Part shown: one piece after another, positions 1 through 10,879 of the stretch
How positions within the stretch are numbered: the stretch's first letter is position 1
Layout of the letters: each line of letters begins with the position of its first letter
Source: Multifurca ochricompacta
Lineage: Eukaryota > Basidiomycota > Agaricomycetes > Russulales > Russulaceae
Direction: 5' to 3'
Length of the DNA stretch: 64,000 nt
NCBI GenBank assembly: GCA_022496185.1
Contig: WTXG01000181.1
Span: 1-64,000, forward strand
The notes under the pieces: model-generated
What the model saw: the letters and a program-made list of their open reading frames with translations, nothing else
Database searches by the model: none
Told to the model about the DNA's origin: nothing
Program-made: the position numbers and the translations under genes

Positions 1-215
1 CATACCGATCTGTCTTTGAGGAGAAAGCCTCTCAACATTTGCCACAGCATCAACCATGGGACCATGCCATAGAACTCAAACCAGATGCCAAAGTGCAGGA
101 CTGCAGCATCTACAAGCTCACCCCTGAGGAACAGAAAGCCCTGGACATTTTCTTAAATGACCACCTTGCCAAGGGATATATCAGAGAATCCAAGTCCCCC
201 ATTGCTAGCCCCTTC
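1..215 (+). pseudogene. Gy1 pol, start of reverse transcriptase (piece 1)
   Basis: From about position 39 the reading frame gives the conserved gypsy region before the RT palm: QPWDHAIEL, then a charged stretch, then HLAKGYIRESKSPIASPF. The frame is interrupted exactly at SPF by the Cop1-a LTR and resumes at 20538 as FFVKKKDGK, as expected for RT. The annotation is by family resemblance to the other gypsy copies in this window. Confidence 0.85.
211..215. repeat. TSD CCTTC, left copy, of Cop1-a
   Basis: CCTTC directly precedes the LTR start TGTCGAACAGG and is repeated at 20538-20542 directly after the other LTR end TTCAACA. The gypsy reading frame is continuous when one copy is removed, which confirms the pairing across 20 kb. 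Confidence 0.9.
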
Positions 216-1235
216 TGTCGAACAGGCACAGTGCGCAGCATACTGACTGTTAGTGTTAGCGGGTTAGGCTGCAAAGACAAGTTACTTCAGAGGTAGAAGA
301 AACTCTATTGTACTATACTACACACCTGCAAAGACAAGTTCTATATACAGAGTTAGTCTAAAGGTAGTGATGATAGTAGAGAGGATGACTTACACTTCAG
401 AGGTAGAAGAAACTCTGAAGTGTAAGAGACAAAACAGACACCCTTATATACTATCCAAGGGATGGTCTGTGCACTGGGAATAAGTCCACAAGTGCTGGAC
501 AGAGTCCAAACAGTAAACAAGAGGGAATAAGGCCATTGGCCAGTAAGGAATCACATGCTTGTACATCATTACTAAGGTACATCAGTCAGCTACTGCGGAA
601 TGTGAGAAAGAAAGTAATAATGATATGGTAAATAGTCCGAAACTCTGATATCTAATCTAGTCCACAAAGTAGCTGTGAAACAGGCATGTGCGCAGCATAC
701 TGACTGTTAGTGTTAGCAGGTTAGGCTAGAACAAAGACAAGTGCTTCAGAGGTTAGAAGAACTCTACATTGTACTATACTACTGACCTAGAACAAAGACA
801 AGTCTATATACAAGGTTAGTCTAGAGGTAGTAGAGAGTAAAGTAGAAGGAACTTACGCTTCAGAGGTTAGAAGAACTCTGAAGTGTAAGAGACAAAACAG
901 ACACCCTTATATACTCCAAGGGATGGTCTGTGCGCACTGGGAATAAGTCCACAAGTGCTGGACAAAGTCCAAATAATAAACATGAGGGCATAAGGCCATT
1001 GGCTACTACAGAAATCACATGTTACATGATGCATCAGTCAGCTACTGTGGAATGTGAGAAAGAAAGTAATAATGATAATGTAAAAAGTCCGGAACTCCGA
1101 TATCTAATCTAATCTACAAGTAGCTAATCTGATCACCTGATGCCTGAAGCATCACCGAACATCTTCTGTGTTCAACAGTAGCTAATCTAATCTCCTGATG
1201 CCTGAAGCATCACCAAACACGTCCTGTGTTCAACA
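216..1235 (-). repeat. Cop1-a 3' LTR (left), split by a solo LTR
   Basis: It begins TGTCGAACAGG and ends CTGTGTTCAACA, so it has the TG..CA ends of an LTR. The element's own sequence is 216-673 plus 1183-1235, about 511 bp, matching the 510-bp right LTR. The interruption is the solo LTR at 674-1177 with TSD GTAGC. On the minus strand a TATA-like stretch precedes the expected transcript start (plus-strand TTATATACT near 443-451). Confidence 0.88.
674..1177 (-). repeat. Solo LTR of the Cop1 family inside the Cop1-a LTR
   Basis: A 504-bp copy from TGTGAAACAGG to TTCAACA is flanked by GTAGC at 669-673 and 1178-1182. It differs clearly from the LTR it interrupts, so it comes from a different Cop1 source copy. 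No internal sequence is present; it is a recombination product left after loss of a full element. Confidence 0.9.
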
Positions 1236-1252
1236 TCCCTCCATGCTGAAGG

Positions 1253-1834
1253 TGTTACATCCAGTGCAGGACGTTCCACACAACTTGTGCAACAGCTTGA
1301 TTTACGAAGTCAGGTAAGAAACCAATAAGGCTTCTTGGAGTTCGGGTGAGATGAGTCAAAGTCAAAAGGGCTGTTCCTTAAGACGATGTTGAACAGGAAA
1401 GTGCCGAAAGCACTGAGACAAAGGAGTTAAATGATCAAAGGGGGATGTCCAGAAGACAGGCACCGATGTATTCAATAAGTCGAGTCTGAGCTCTACAGTG
1501 TAAGCTACAGTGGACTTATATACGTAAGGAAGTGGGCGTCTATCGATAAGGAATCATGGAGTCAAGTGGGCCCAAATATCTGAAAGCGGAGGGCGTAAAG
1601 CCTGGCTTCTACTGATAGGGAGTTAAGTAAGTGTCCGGTCGTATGATAAGGCGATAAGCGATAAGCAGTGATAAGGGTACGTAAACATAAGTAAACAGAC
1701 AAGTCATGGGGATGGTCGGAGGGCATGTGACAGGTCCCACGATGGAGACGTGATCATATAGTGAAGTGTAGGTGGCTGGGAGGGTTCATCGCTGGGCAGG
1801 AAGAAGAAAATGGGAAGAGATGGGGTTCGTAACA
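1253..1834 (-). repeat. Gy2-a 3' LTR
   Basis: 582 bp from TGTTACATCC to TTCGTAACA. It is closely similar to 10024-10606 and to the other Gy2 LTRs at 18946, 26893, 28231, 49318, 52542 and 58724. It carries the conserved promoter block read on the minus strand: a TATA stretch followed about 30 nt later by AGACTCGACTT. Confidence 0.92.
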
Positions 1835-1850
1835 TCACCCCCTCTTCTGG
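1835..1850 (-). promoter_or_regulatory. Gy2-a polypurine tract
   Basis: On the minus strand the sequence just before the 3' LTR reads AGAAGAGGGGGTGA. It is the expected plus-strand priming site. The equivalent in Gy2-c, AGAAGGGAGGGTGA at 53649-53663, is purine-rich in the same place. Confidence 0.75.
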
Positions 1851-1865
1851 TTCTAGCAGTCCCAG

Positions 1866-3098
1866 CTAGAAACGACTCGTACCATCATCATCCTGCACCA
1901 GCTCCAAGTAGTCATCAGCTACATTACGATCGTCTTCCCTATATGACTCCAGCTCCTGTGGACACGCGTGGGTGTGAAGGAAGCCGTATGGGCCGCGCTG
2001 ACCACATGCATGGCATAGATTGTAGATGGGGCAATCGAGTTCTCGATGCCCAGTGTTGTGACGAAGGCATTTGCCACACCAACCTGAGGGGTTGTTGATC
2101 ATCGGGGCCACCCCTACGCGTCGGAAGATGCAATGTCGGCTCCAGTGGAGATTGCTATGGCAATGTTGACACCATTTGTGATTGAGGGGGCAGTTCCAGC
2201 TGATGTGGTACTTGCTGTCGCAACGCCAGCAAGTCTCTCCACAGGGATTTTCATGTAACCGTGGCATCTCAAGTCGGTTCGGCAGCAGTGTTGGGGCAGC
2301 ACCCAGGGTTCGAGGGGGGAGAGGTCGCGCATAGGTGTCAGCGTACCTTTCAGCAATTGTTTGATATGCATCCCCCGCTTCTAATCTCTTCCTAATCTCC
2401 ACAATCTCCTGTTCCAGCTGGAACATCCCATTGGTCAGCCTTGCCATCATCTTCGCATGTTCCTTATATTGTTGGTTCAGTGTCCTCCGCAGGGTAATGT
2501 TCTTCCGCAGCCTTACGACTTCTGCTTTCAGGCGCGGAAGTCTCATATCGTTCATTACCTCGTCAACTGCGAAAGCGCGACAATCTTCCGCGGAGAGATG
2601 ACCCAGCTGTTCATCGGTCAGCGTGTGATGAAGCCGGCCGGTGTACCTTTCCTCCAAGTAGACAGGAGCCCCATAAACGGGTCCATCTTTCTTCATGCAC
2701 CCTGCCACATCCATTCCCCCATTAGTGTAATAGATATACCTCACAACGGCCGTAGTGCCGTCGGCCATTGTGATCTCCAATGGGTAGTACATCGACAAAT
2801 TGGGATTGTTGGGGATGAAGGGGAACTCGGGGGCTTCATCGTCAACTTCCCCATTGAGCAAGTCGTTGGGGTGGGGCTCTTCACAGTGGGTGAAATCGTC
2901 GTTCGGGTTTGGGGACTGATTCTTGACACGGGCTTCCGCAGCTTTGTAGTCAATGGGGGAGGAGGGGCAAGTGGAGGGGTGGGCGGATGGGAAATTCTCG
3001 ACAACTACAACAGAGGCGGTGAAAGCATTGATGGCGGCGTTGGCAGCGACAAAAGACATGATGGACTGGATAGTGTTAGAATGTTGCTGAGAGAGCAT
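1866..3098 (-). CDS. Gy2-a ORF3: zinc-knuckle protein downstream of pol (410 aa)
   Basis: This is an intact 410-residue frame starting at an ATG 38 nt after the pol stop codon (3137-3139) and ending just before the polypurine tract. The N-terminal third is Pro/Asp/Glu-rich. Residues about 185-245 are Leu/Arg/Glu/Gln-rich with heptad character and probably form a coiled coil. The C-terminal part has two canonical CX2CX4HX4C zinc knuckles (Cys290-Cys293-His298-Cys303 and Cys310-Cys313-His318-Cys323), a longer CX2CX6HX4C (Cys341 to Cys356) and a fourth Cys/His cluster (Cys362 to Cys379). I see no signal peptide or membrane segment, so it does not look like an envelope protein although it sits in the env position. 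The same frame, about 80% identical by eye, is present in Gy2-c. The role is unknown; nucleic-acid binding is an inference from the knuckles. Confidence 0.75.
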   Translation of the reverse strand: MLSQQHSNTIQSIMSFVAANAAINAFTASVVVVENFPSAHPSTCPSSPIDYKAAEARVKNQSPNPNDDFTHCEEPHPNDLLNGEVDDEAPEFPFIPNNPNLSMYYPLEITMADGTTAVVRYIYYTNGGMDVAGCMKKDGPVYGAPVYLEERYTGRLHHTLTDEQLGHLSAEDCRAFAVDEVMNDMRLPRLKAEVVRLRKNITLRRTLNQQYKEHAKMMARLTNGMFQLEQEIVEIRKRLEAGDAYQTIAERYADTYARPLPPRTLGAAPTLLPNRLEMPRLHENPCGETCWRCDSKYHISWNCPLNHKWCQHCHSNLHWSRHCIFRRVGVAPMINNPSGWCGKCLRHNTGHRELDCPIYNLCHACGQRGPYGFLHTHACPQELESYREDDRNVADDYLELVQDDDGTSRF

Positions 3099-3213
3099 GT
3101 ACTGGGGAATTCACTGGGGTCTGGGGTTGCTCCCTTTTAACCGTTTTTGGGCGCTTCTGGATGCTGGGTATGAAACTCCGCGACAAGGACCAGGGCAAAG
3201 ATATCTCTGGCTG

Positions 3214-4501
3214 TGTTATGACCCTACTCTTTTCCTGACCTTTACACTGCACCTCCCCCTTGTACCACACTTGACTGTCCATTCCCCTATTCCACCATCC
3301 CTTGACCACTTTGGCCCCAGAACCCAGATGCCTATGGCCTTGTGCCTAGGACCTTTGACTTGATGCCCTTGGCTCACTGCCTTGGGACCCTGCCTGATGC
3401 CTGTGGCCTGTGTGCCCAGGACCCCACCCTGATGCTGGTGATATGATGCTCATAGCACCCCATCCCTGACACCTGCACCTGACCCACTGATAGTTCAGCT
3501 ACTGTGCTGTTGGCTGTAGACCCCCCTTCTCCTGATGCTTGGCCTTTGTCTTGGCCAGCATCTGTACCCTGTCCCTGTGGCTGACACCCATAGGATCTCT
3601 GACACTGTCCCTGCCAATCTAATCTTCAACTTTGGCTTGTACTTGACCCTCTGCCAGTCATGTGACTCCTGGCCATGTGACCCTTGGCCATGTGATCCCT
3701 GACCATGTGACTTTGGACCATGTGATCCCTGACCCTGATCACAGCATCTTCATCTGATCATTTACCCTCTTCTGATCACATGGCCCATCTGGCTTATCAT
3801 TCGCTTCTCTGATTCCTGTGGGAGTATTCCCACATCCACCCTGACTCCTGTGGGACCTGTTATCTCCCCATTTACCCCTGACCCTGGTGGGAATTCTCCC
3901 ACACTGATATGACTCCTGTGGGGCTGTCCCACATGATTATGCTTCTGATAAGGCTTATCCTTATCATGGACTATATTTGACATCTTATCTGCTATTGGAT
4001 GATAAGGACTCTGACCCTGTTCCTGATTAGCTACAAACCAGATCCCCATACAGTATATAAGACCCTGTAGACAGTTTGTACAACCCTAGATTTGACCTCT
4101 TGTGCCTTCAGCCTAGAAGTCTTGAACCCCAATACATCAGAGACCTTTTTCCCCTTCCTTTGCGCCTTTGTGATCCCTGCAGGGAACCCCATTGCCTCTG
4201 GCAATGGGTGTGTACCCTTCCCTTTGAACCCCCTTGCCGTCTCCTAGGGCTCCAGTGTGCTCAGTGTGTTTCCGGCACAGCAACTGGACCCTGTCCCCAC
4301 TTAACAGCCTTAGGGGATTAGCTCCCTCTGGCTGACTCATCCCATCTCTCTCTGTGCTTGGTTATAGCACCAACCCTTAATCCGTTCCAAGGCTAGACAG
4401 TAGCCTGGAGCCTAGCCTTACCAAGCTAGGCTCCTGGCTGAGGCAATGGACCCGCGTCGATCCGTGCATGTCGCACACAGAACGCCCTGCTGAGCGTAAC
4501 A
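3214..4501 (+). repeat. Long solo LTR, family Y (1288 bp)
   Basis: The sequence runs from TGTTATGACCC to GAGCGTAACA and is flanked by GGCTG at 3209-3213 and 4502-4506. Removing it restores the join seen in Gy2-c (54950-55030), where pol and ORF3 are contiguous. The length is unusually long for an LTR here (others are 500-630 bp). A TATA box (GTATATAAGA near 4051-4060) supports plus orientation. It is pyrimidine-rich and contains a 15-bp tandem repeat. No coding region is recognised. Confidence 0.8.
3659..3735. repeat. 15-bp tandem repeat in family-Y LTR
   Basis: Five units start with CATGTGA at 3659, 3674, 3689, 3704 and 3719, exactly 15 bp apart, with variable central bases. This is a short minisatellite within the U3-like part of the LTR, upstream of the TATA box. 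It could be a transcription-factor site array; that is a guess. Confidence 0.85.
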
Positions 4502-7500
4502 GGCTGGTTCCCATGAATTGTCAGAGGCTGGGAATCCTTTCCATTTGACTAGGTAATACAACTTGCGCCCTCGGCCTTGTCGCTTCGAGTCCAGAATGCA
4601 TTCTACTTCCCACTCCTCTTCTCTGTTGATAAGGTCAGGTGGAGGTCTTGGGAAGTTCTCCCCGTGCAGGGGTGTTTCCTTGTAAGGTGTCAACAGCTTG
4701 GCGTGGAAGACTGGGTGGATGCGCCATGTGGGAGGAAGTTCGAGTTCATATGACACATCTGACAGCTTCCTTGTTATCTTGAAGGGTCTGTGACATCGGG
4801 GCGCTAATTTGGCCGTGGGATGTGACATGTGAATGTTCTTCCCTTCCAACCATACCAGGTCATTGGTCCGATAAGGTGTGAACCTTGAAGGTCTTTCCGC
4901 CAGGGTCCTTTGTGCCTTCAACAGATTCTCATTGGCCGATTTCTGGATCTCTTCCCATTGGCTGATATGCTGCGTGGCTGAAGGGACATTCGTTGGCTTT
5001 CCGGTCCACGTGGCTCGGGGCGTCCATCCCATGATAAGTGAGAATGGAGAGTTTTTTGTGGTACCATTGGGCCAGGAGTTGTGTGTGAATTCTGCTGTTG
5101 CAAGCCAGTCTGCCCAATCGTCCTGTTGTCCATTGCACCAGAACCGAAGATATTGTTCAAGCCACTGGTTCGTTCGTTCTGATTGTCCATCTGTTTGTGG
5201 ATGATAGGCTGTCGAAATGTTTTGGGTAATGTTCAGCGTTTTGCAAAGTGCCCTGGCAAATGTGGATGTGAAACGTGGGTTGCAGTCTGAGATGATCTTC
5301 TCGGGGAGGCCGTAGTGTCTATAGACATGATCTAGGTAGAGTTTGGCCACCCCCTCTGCCATGATGGACTCGTTGCAGGGTATAAACAGTGCTGCTTTTG
5401 AACAGTCGTGGTCAGTGATGGTTAGGATTGAGTCGAAACCTCTAGACGTGGGGAGTTTGACTATGAAGTCCATGGCGATAGTCTGGAATGGTTGTGAGGT
5501 CGTTGGTGTAATTGGGAACAGTGCCGGTGGATGTGGGTGCGTATTCACTTTGTTGGCCTGGCAATCTGCGCATCCCTTCATGTATTCCTCTACGTCCTTC
5601 TTCATGTTCGGCCACCAGTAGTCTCGTTTGGCAAGAGTGTAGGTATTAGCAATGCCTGGATGTCCTGCCGAGGGAAGGTCGTGGTGAAAATGGATCACCC
5701 CCCTCTTAATGTTGTCGCCACCGGTGACAACGAGTCGATCCCCATCCTTCCACCATAGGCCGTCAATTTTCTTTAGGTTATGTGCTTCTGCCCATGTTTC
5801 ACATAGTCATTGATTCATGTTTTGTGACACCTGGGCCCATAGATCCATGTCGTGAAGGCTGATGATGGCCGTCCTTGCGAAAACTTCCTCTGGGAGCACT
5901 GTAACATCATTGTTGTCTTCTGCCCCATTATTCAGATCGGGCCGTCGCGATAGGGCATCTGCTCGTGCATTGCGGCTCCCTGCAATATGCTTCAGGACGA
6001 AGTTGTACTCTTCCAACTCTAGAACTTCACAGGCGACGCATCAGCTGATCTTATGGGGTTCCTTCCAATAGAGCAAGTTGGAGTGATCAGTATGAATGAT
6101 GGTTTTGTGAGGGGTTCCTGCTAGGTATGGTCGCCAGTGTCGCAATGCTTTTACTATGGCCAATAACTCTCTGTCCCAAATGTCATAATTCCGTTCCGCT
6201 GGCGAAAACGTTTCTGAATAAAAGGCGACCAGGTGAAGGAGTCCTGCTGCGTCCCGCTGATTCAGCACAGCACCATTGGTGAAGTGAGATGCATCCACTT
6301 CAAGTTTGAAAGGTTTCTGCAGATCCGGTTGTAGAAGGACCGGTTCTGCGGCAATGATGTCACGAATCTGTTCAAAAGCCTTTTGTTGTTCTTTGGTCCA
6401 ATGCCAGGGGACTTCTTTCTTCAGTAGTCCATTGAGCGGTTGGGCGATCCCTGAGAATCCCCAGACGAAACGTCGATAAAAGTTACAGAAACCAATGAAG
6501 GACTGCACGTCCTTGACACATGTGGGCACTGGCCATTCCCGGATCCCTTGTACCTTTACTGGGTCCATCCGGACCTGTCCTCCCTCCAAGATGACTCCTA
6601 GATATTCTACACTTGACTGTTTGAATGAGCATTTGGCAGGTTTAAGGTACAGGTCATGTTCATGCAGGATGTCCAACACTTGATGTACTCGTTCTCGATG
6701 ATGGGTCAGATTGTTTGTTGTGGCGACCAATATATCATCCATATAAACCACCACTTTGCCAGTAAGGATGAGGTCACAGAAAATGTGATTCATCATCGAT
6801 TGGAAAGTAGCAGGCGAGTTGGTGAGGCCAAAGAACATAACGTTCGGTTCAAAGAGCCCTTGATTGGTTTTGAAAGCCGCTTTACATTGGTCTCCTTCCT
6901 TGATCTGAATATTGTTGTAACCCCAGCGGACATCCATTTTAGAGAACAGGGATTTATCCCTCATAGTGTCAATGAGTTCCGATATGAGCGGCAGGGGGTA
7001 GGCATTCTTTACAGTGTAGGTGTTTATCCGTCGGTAGTCCTGAACTGGTCGAAGTTTGCTGTCTTTCTTCTTGATGAAGAAGAATGGTGACGCGTATGGT
7101 GATTTCGATGGACGAATGTACCCCTTTGCAAGATGTTCCTCGAGGAATGCTGTGAGCGCCGTCTGTTCTGCTTGTGACAATGGATAGATTTTACAGTCAA
7201 TCGCCAATGGGGTGTCAGGTACAAAGTCAATGGCATGATCCCATGGTCGTACAGGCGGGAAACGTTGAGATTCCTCCTCAGAGAAGACCTTCCAATGTCG
7301 ATGATATTCTCGTGGCACTACCTCTTCAAAAGTCCTTTCTGTATGTCCCTCCACTGCCTTCTGTGCGAGCTCTGATGCCTTGGTAGCGAAACAATAACCT
7401 GGGTCTTCATCCTTTTCTTCTACCCTGCGTACTGCTGAATGTCAAACGGCATAGTCATATCCTATCGACGTGATGAGAACAGGATAGAAGTCTTTATCCA

Positions 7501-7908
7501 TAGTTGCATCACTCCAATTGATCCTTGGTTCAAAGGCAGCAAGCCAGGGATATCCCAAAACCAAATCTTCTTCGCCTAGGTTGGTGACTAGGAAGCAGAT
7601 GACTTTTGTCCTCTCCCCTACTTGGACATTAAGATCAGTGTAATGTGTGATCTTTCCTGCTCGATTGGCAGTCCCGTCAATATTCCAGATATTCTTTTCC
7701 TGGGGGAGTGCCAGCATCCCTAGTCCCATGGTCTTTGCCATCCATGGACTAATAAAGTTATCTGTGGCTCCTGAGTCAATCAGGATGTCACGATTGGCCG
7801 TCCTCTGTGTAGTCTCGAAATGTACTGGTATTTTCAAAGACTTGAAGCGACTAGTATACACAGAGGTTACATGTAGTGCTCGTGCCCAGGCCGATGGGTT
7901 TGAGCCAA

Positions 7909-10004
7909 TCAAAAATCCTTTTTGGCGAATGCCTTTTCTACTAAAATGGCTCGTACTTCCTCGCTTTCCTTCATCATATTGGCCCATATTTCCTGTGCCT
8001 TTTCTTCTTTCATTGGTGTTTTCTTTTCAACGGTCGGTGGGTTGTTATGTATGGGGGTGGTTGTAGCTTCGGCCGCTCGCGCCCCCTTCTTCGGACATTC
8101 CCTCGACATATGTCCTTGTGCTTTGCATCGAAAGCACCTGCCTTCTTTCATCAACGTCTGTCGCTCGTCTTCAGTGAGCATAGCTCTAGCTCAGGTTCTA
8201 TCGGCCGAGGTATCCATGGCATTTGGGTCGCGTTGAGAGGTATGTATGGGTTTGACCCCAAAGGCGGCTTTCCACTGGTCACGAGTCCTTCCCTTCTTCG
8301 TGTCGACCCCAAAGCGCGTTTGGAAGTCAAGATAATCCTGCTGCTGTCGTCGAGCAGCATCAACCCAGGTATCCCAGTCATTGGGGTGGTGGAACTGGAT
8401 GATATTCTTTACCAACGGGTTGGGTAACCCCTGGGAGAAGAGGTCCAGTGTCGCCTCCTCGTCTGTGTTGTAACCGGCCCTGTGTTACAACTCACTGTCG
8501 ACTGCCTGGACAGTGGGCTGTATGCGAAGGGAAGGGATTTGGAAGTGGGCAAAAAGGTGAGAGTGAGGGTGAAAGTGCAAGAGGGACAAAGCGAACAGCT
8601 CAAGGGCAAGGGATGAGAAGCCTTCCACAAGGTGGGGCTAATCTCCTAGGTAATCAGGAACCGGATCACAAGTGGACAGTCTGGAGCTGTCCATTCTATT
8701 CCCAAAGGGTTTATATACGTAATTACAACCGGGACTTTGGTCTGTGCACCACTTTAGGGGAGGTTAACTTCGCTTTAACTCCCTACTGATCCACCAATGA
8801 GAATAGCCCCACTTTTGGGCTTAGAAATCCGCAGTCCACAGTCCGCAGTTTGTGGACTGCTGTTTAGGCATTGTGGGGTTCTGTTAGTACTCTTCCCACA
8901 GGTCTCCAATTTGGCAGGAGTCCGGCCCTGGTCTGGACCGGCCCTTCTCTGGTCTTAATCTAGGGTTATCTTTGTCTCTGAGGGTTTTACAAGGTCTCTG
9001 GGAGTGTCTGAGGATTTCTGGGGGGTCAGGAGGTTTTCTAGGGTGTCAGTTCATGACACCCTGTTGGCCAAGCTTCAGAACTTCGCCACATAGGCATCCA
9101 GTTCTCCCTTCTCCATCTTTAGGGCTTTCAACTCTCGAGCAGCCTTCTGCTTGGCCTGCCCATCTGTAAATGCATCTTTGAACCTCTGGGCGATGGTTTC
9201 CCAAAGGCCTTCACTAGTGGTACAACGACCACTCTCAATCTGTTCATTCAGCCATTCCAGCTGTTCCATTGTCCAGTCGTCCATGGCTTCCCCCCTGATC
9301 AGCGATAAGAAAAGGTTGGCACGCTGGAAGGGGTTGATAATTTGAGGGACGTCATGATTGAAGTTTTTGAATGTTGTGAACTCCAACATAAACTTTTTGC
9401 TTTGCGATCGGTCTCCTGTGAACGTCTGTGGTAGTACACCTGACAGTCGTCCTGAGGGTGGGGGAATGTTGGGTGGTAGCATGGCAGGCAGTGGGGGAGG
9501 AGGAGGAGCCGGGTCAGGAAGCTGGGCAGCGATGGTGGACATGTTCTGATGAAACGGGGTGATGGTATCGGAGGATTGTATAGAGATCTGGGGAGTTGTC
9601 AAAGCAGGGGCTCTGAACGTGACAACTGCGGGTGCAACTGGGGATGTAGTCGACGCTAATACCAGTGCTTCTTCACTGTGTTCTTCTACATACTCTTCTG
9701 GCTCAGAGTCCATGACAATGGCCGGGGGATTCTCCCTCCACGGTCCTAATCCAAATTCAGGTGGGGCGGGTCCTGTAGTGACCCAAGAGTGTCAGCTCTC
9801 TGAGTATCGGATACGATACCAAACTCTTTTCTTGTTATCGTATTCTACCAGTTGGTATCTTCCATCGTGATAGACGTAGTATCCAAACTCAGACTCAAAG
9901 TCTTTCCAGGTGGCAGAGCCAAGTACTTGTTGTGAAAGGTCAGGCTCGTCCCTGCGTTCGATGGGTTCTTCTTTAAAGAGGGTCTGACTGCGGCTGGAAG
10001 CCAC
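7909..10004 (-). pseudogene. Gy2-a gag
   Basis: The frame begins with the block ASSRSQTLFKEE (residue 1 is a GTG here; the Gy2-b copy has ATG), then an acidic, Pro-rich linker, a capsid-like domain (KKFMLEFTTFKNFNHDVPQ...DAYVAKF), and a nucleocapsid CX2CX4HX4C knuckle (CFRCKAQGHMSREC), ending in KKDF and a stop at 7909-7911. The 576-bp solo LTR at 8483-9058 interrupts it; the frame is preserved when the LTR plus one TSD copy is removed. In-frame TGA codons occur near 9789 and 8188 where Gy2-d has CGA, and a further stop follows the DAYVAKF motif. pol continues in the -1 frame at the end of gag. Confidence 0.85.
8483..9058 (-). repeat. Solo LTR of the Gy1 family inside Gy2-a gag
   Basis: 576 bp in reverse orientation, from TGTTACAACTCACTG to CAGTTCATGACA, flanked by CCCTG (8478-8482 and 9059-9063). 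It is the reverse complement of the Gy1 3' LTR at 24730-25303. It shows that Gy1-family elements were still moving after Gy2-a inserted. Confidence 0.9.
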
Positions 10005-10010
10005 GATGAG

Positions 10011-10021
10011 AGACTCAACTT
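10011..10021 (-). promoter_or_regulatory. Gy2-a primer-binding site (self-priming type)
   Basis: The minus strand reads AAGTTGAGTCT two bases after the 5' LTR end. It pairs, with one G-T wobble, with AGACTCGACTT inside the same LTR (10249-10259). That LTR motif lies about 30 nt after the TATA stretch, where the transcript should start. Confidence 0.6.
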
Positions 10022-10023
10022 GA

Positions 10024-10606
10024 TGTTACGTCCGGTGCAGGACGTTCCACATGACTTGTGCGACAGCTTGATTTACGAAGTCAGGTAAGAAACCAATAAG
10101 GCTTCTTGGAGTTTGGGTGAGATGAGTCAAAGTCAAAAGGGCTGTTCCTTAAAGATGATGTTGAACAGGAAAGTGCCGAAAGCACTGAGACAAAGGAGTT
10201 AAATGATCAAAGGGGGATGTCCAGAAGACAGGCACCGATGTATTCAATAAGTCGAGTCTGAGCTCTACAGTGTAAGCTACAGTGGACTTATATATGTAAG
10301 GAAGTGGGCGTCTATCAATAAGGAATCACGGAGTCAAGTGGGCCCAAATATCTGAAAGCGGAGGGTGTAAAGCCTGGCTTCTACTGATAGGGAATTAAGT
10401 AAGTGTCCGGTCGTATGATAAGGTGATAAGCGATAAGCAGTGATAAGGGTACGTAAACATAAGTAAACAGACAAGTCATGGGGATGGTCGGAGGGCATGT
10501 GACAGGTCCCACGATGGAGACGTGATCATATAGTGAAGTGTAGGTGGCTGGGAGGGTTCGTTGCTGGGCAGGAAGAAGAAAATGGGAAGAGATGGGGTTT
10601 GTAACA
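10024..10606 (-). repeat. Gy2-a 5' LTR
   Basis: 583 bp from TGTTACGTCC to TTTGTAACA, followed by TSD GAAGG at 10607-10611. Read on the minus strand it has a TATA stretch (ATATATAAG) and the AGACTCGACTT start motif. It is nearly the same as the 3' LTR at 1253-1834. Confidence 0.92.
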
Positions 10607-10611
10607 GAAGG

Positions 10612-10879
10612 CATCTGGTCATAGATGGAAATGAGTTAAATGAGCACACTGCCAGCTCAATTGAATGAGCATATCACCAGCCAGAGATCCAACTTCTCTA
10701 ACTCTCAAGTGCAAGAAGGGCATGGTGTTCAGAGGCATATTGCGGTGATTTGCTTATGCAAACTGAAACCATACACACCTCTTGCATCACTCTCGAAGTC
10801 AAGAACTTTTACTCATATGGCATGGTGGGAAAGTGAAACTGGTATACAAAGTCTCCAGATTCCAGCTCTCTCATTCCAG
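10612..10879. other. 3' untranslated part of the Cop1 copy
   Basis: Non-coding sequence between the end of the copia RNase H and the Gy2-a insertion. On the copia strand it continues at 1236-1252 into the polypurine run before the left LTR. No other feature is visible. Confidence 0.6.

Larger units (their letters stand above)
3137..7918 (-). pseudogene. Gy2-a pol: protease, RT, RNase H, integrase, chromodomain
   Basis: The frame is colinear from the gag/pol junction to a TAA at 3137-3139, with no frameshift but three in-frame TGA codons (about 7439-7441, 6038-6040 and 5804-5806). Domains in order: aspartic protease with DSGATDNF; RT with the SPFFFIKKKD entry motif and the YMDDIL catalytic box; RNase H (EVDASHFTNGAV and HTDHSNLLYW); integrase with the zinc-binding H-H-C-C pattern (HFHHDLPSAGH, then CADC), catalytic Asp in MDFIVKLP, Asp in ISD and Glu in QSERTNQ; and a chromodomain (YYLVKWKGFPASDNSWEP). 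The first and second stops replace arginine CGA codons that are intact in another copy. A 1288-bp solo LTR (3214-4501) splits the chromodomain tail from the last residues. Confidence 0.88.
1253..10606 (-). mobile_element. Gy2-a: full-length chromodomain gypsy element with a third ORF
   Basis: Two same-orientation LTRs (1253-1834 and 10024-10606, 582-583 bp) have TGTTAC..GTAACA ends and TSD GAAGG at 1248-1252 and 10607-10611. The coding strand is minus: 5' LTR 10024-10606, primer site 10011-10021, gag, pol (protease, RT, RNase H, integrase, chromodomain), ORF3, polypurine tract, 3' LTR. Two later solo LTRs interrupt it: 3214-4501 between chromodomain and pol end (TSD GGCTG), and 8483-9058 inside gag (TSD CCCTG). 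The reading frame is otherwise colinear with Gy2-d. Several nonsense codons make this copy non-autonomous. Confidence 0.9.

Noticed and set aside
1866..3098. ORF3 as an envelope gene
   Set aside because: Position fits, but there is no signal peptide, membrane anchor or glycosylation-rich ectodomain; zinc knuckles point to nucleic-acid binding.
2457..3140. Plus-strand open frame of 227 codons
   Set aside because: It lies antisense to ORF3 of Gy2-a; the minus-strand frame has zinc knuckles and a conserved homologue in Gy2-c, so this is a shadow.
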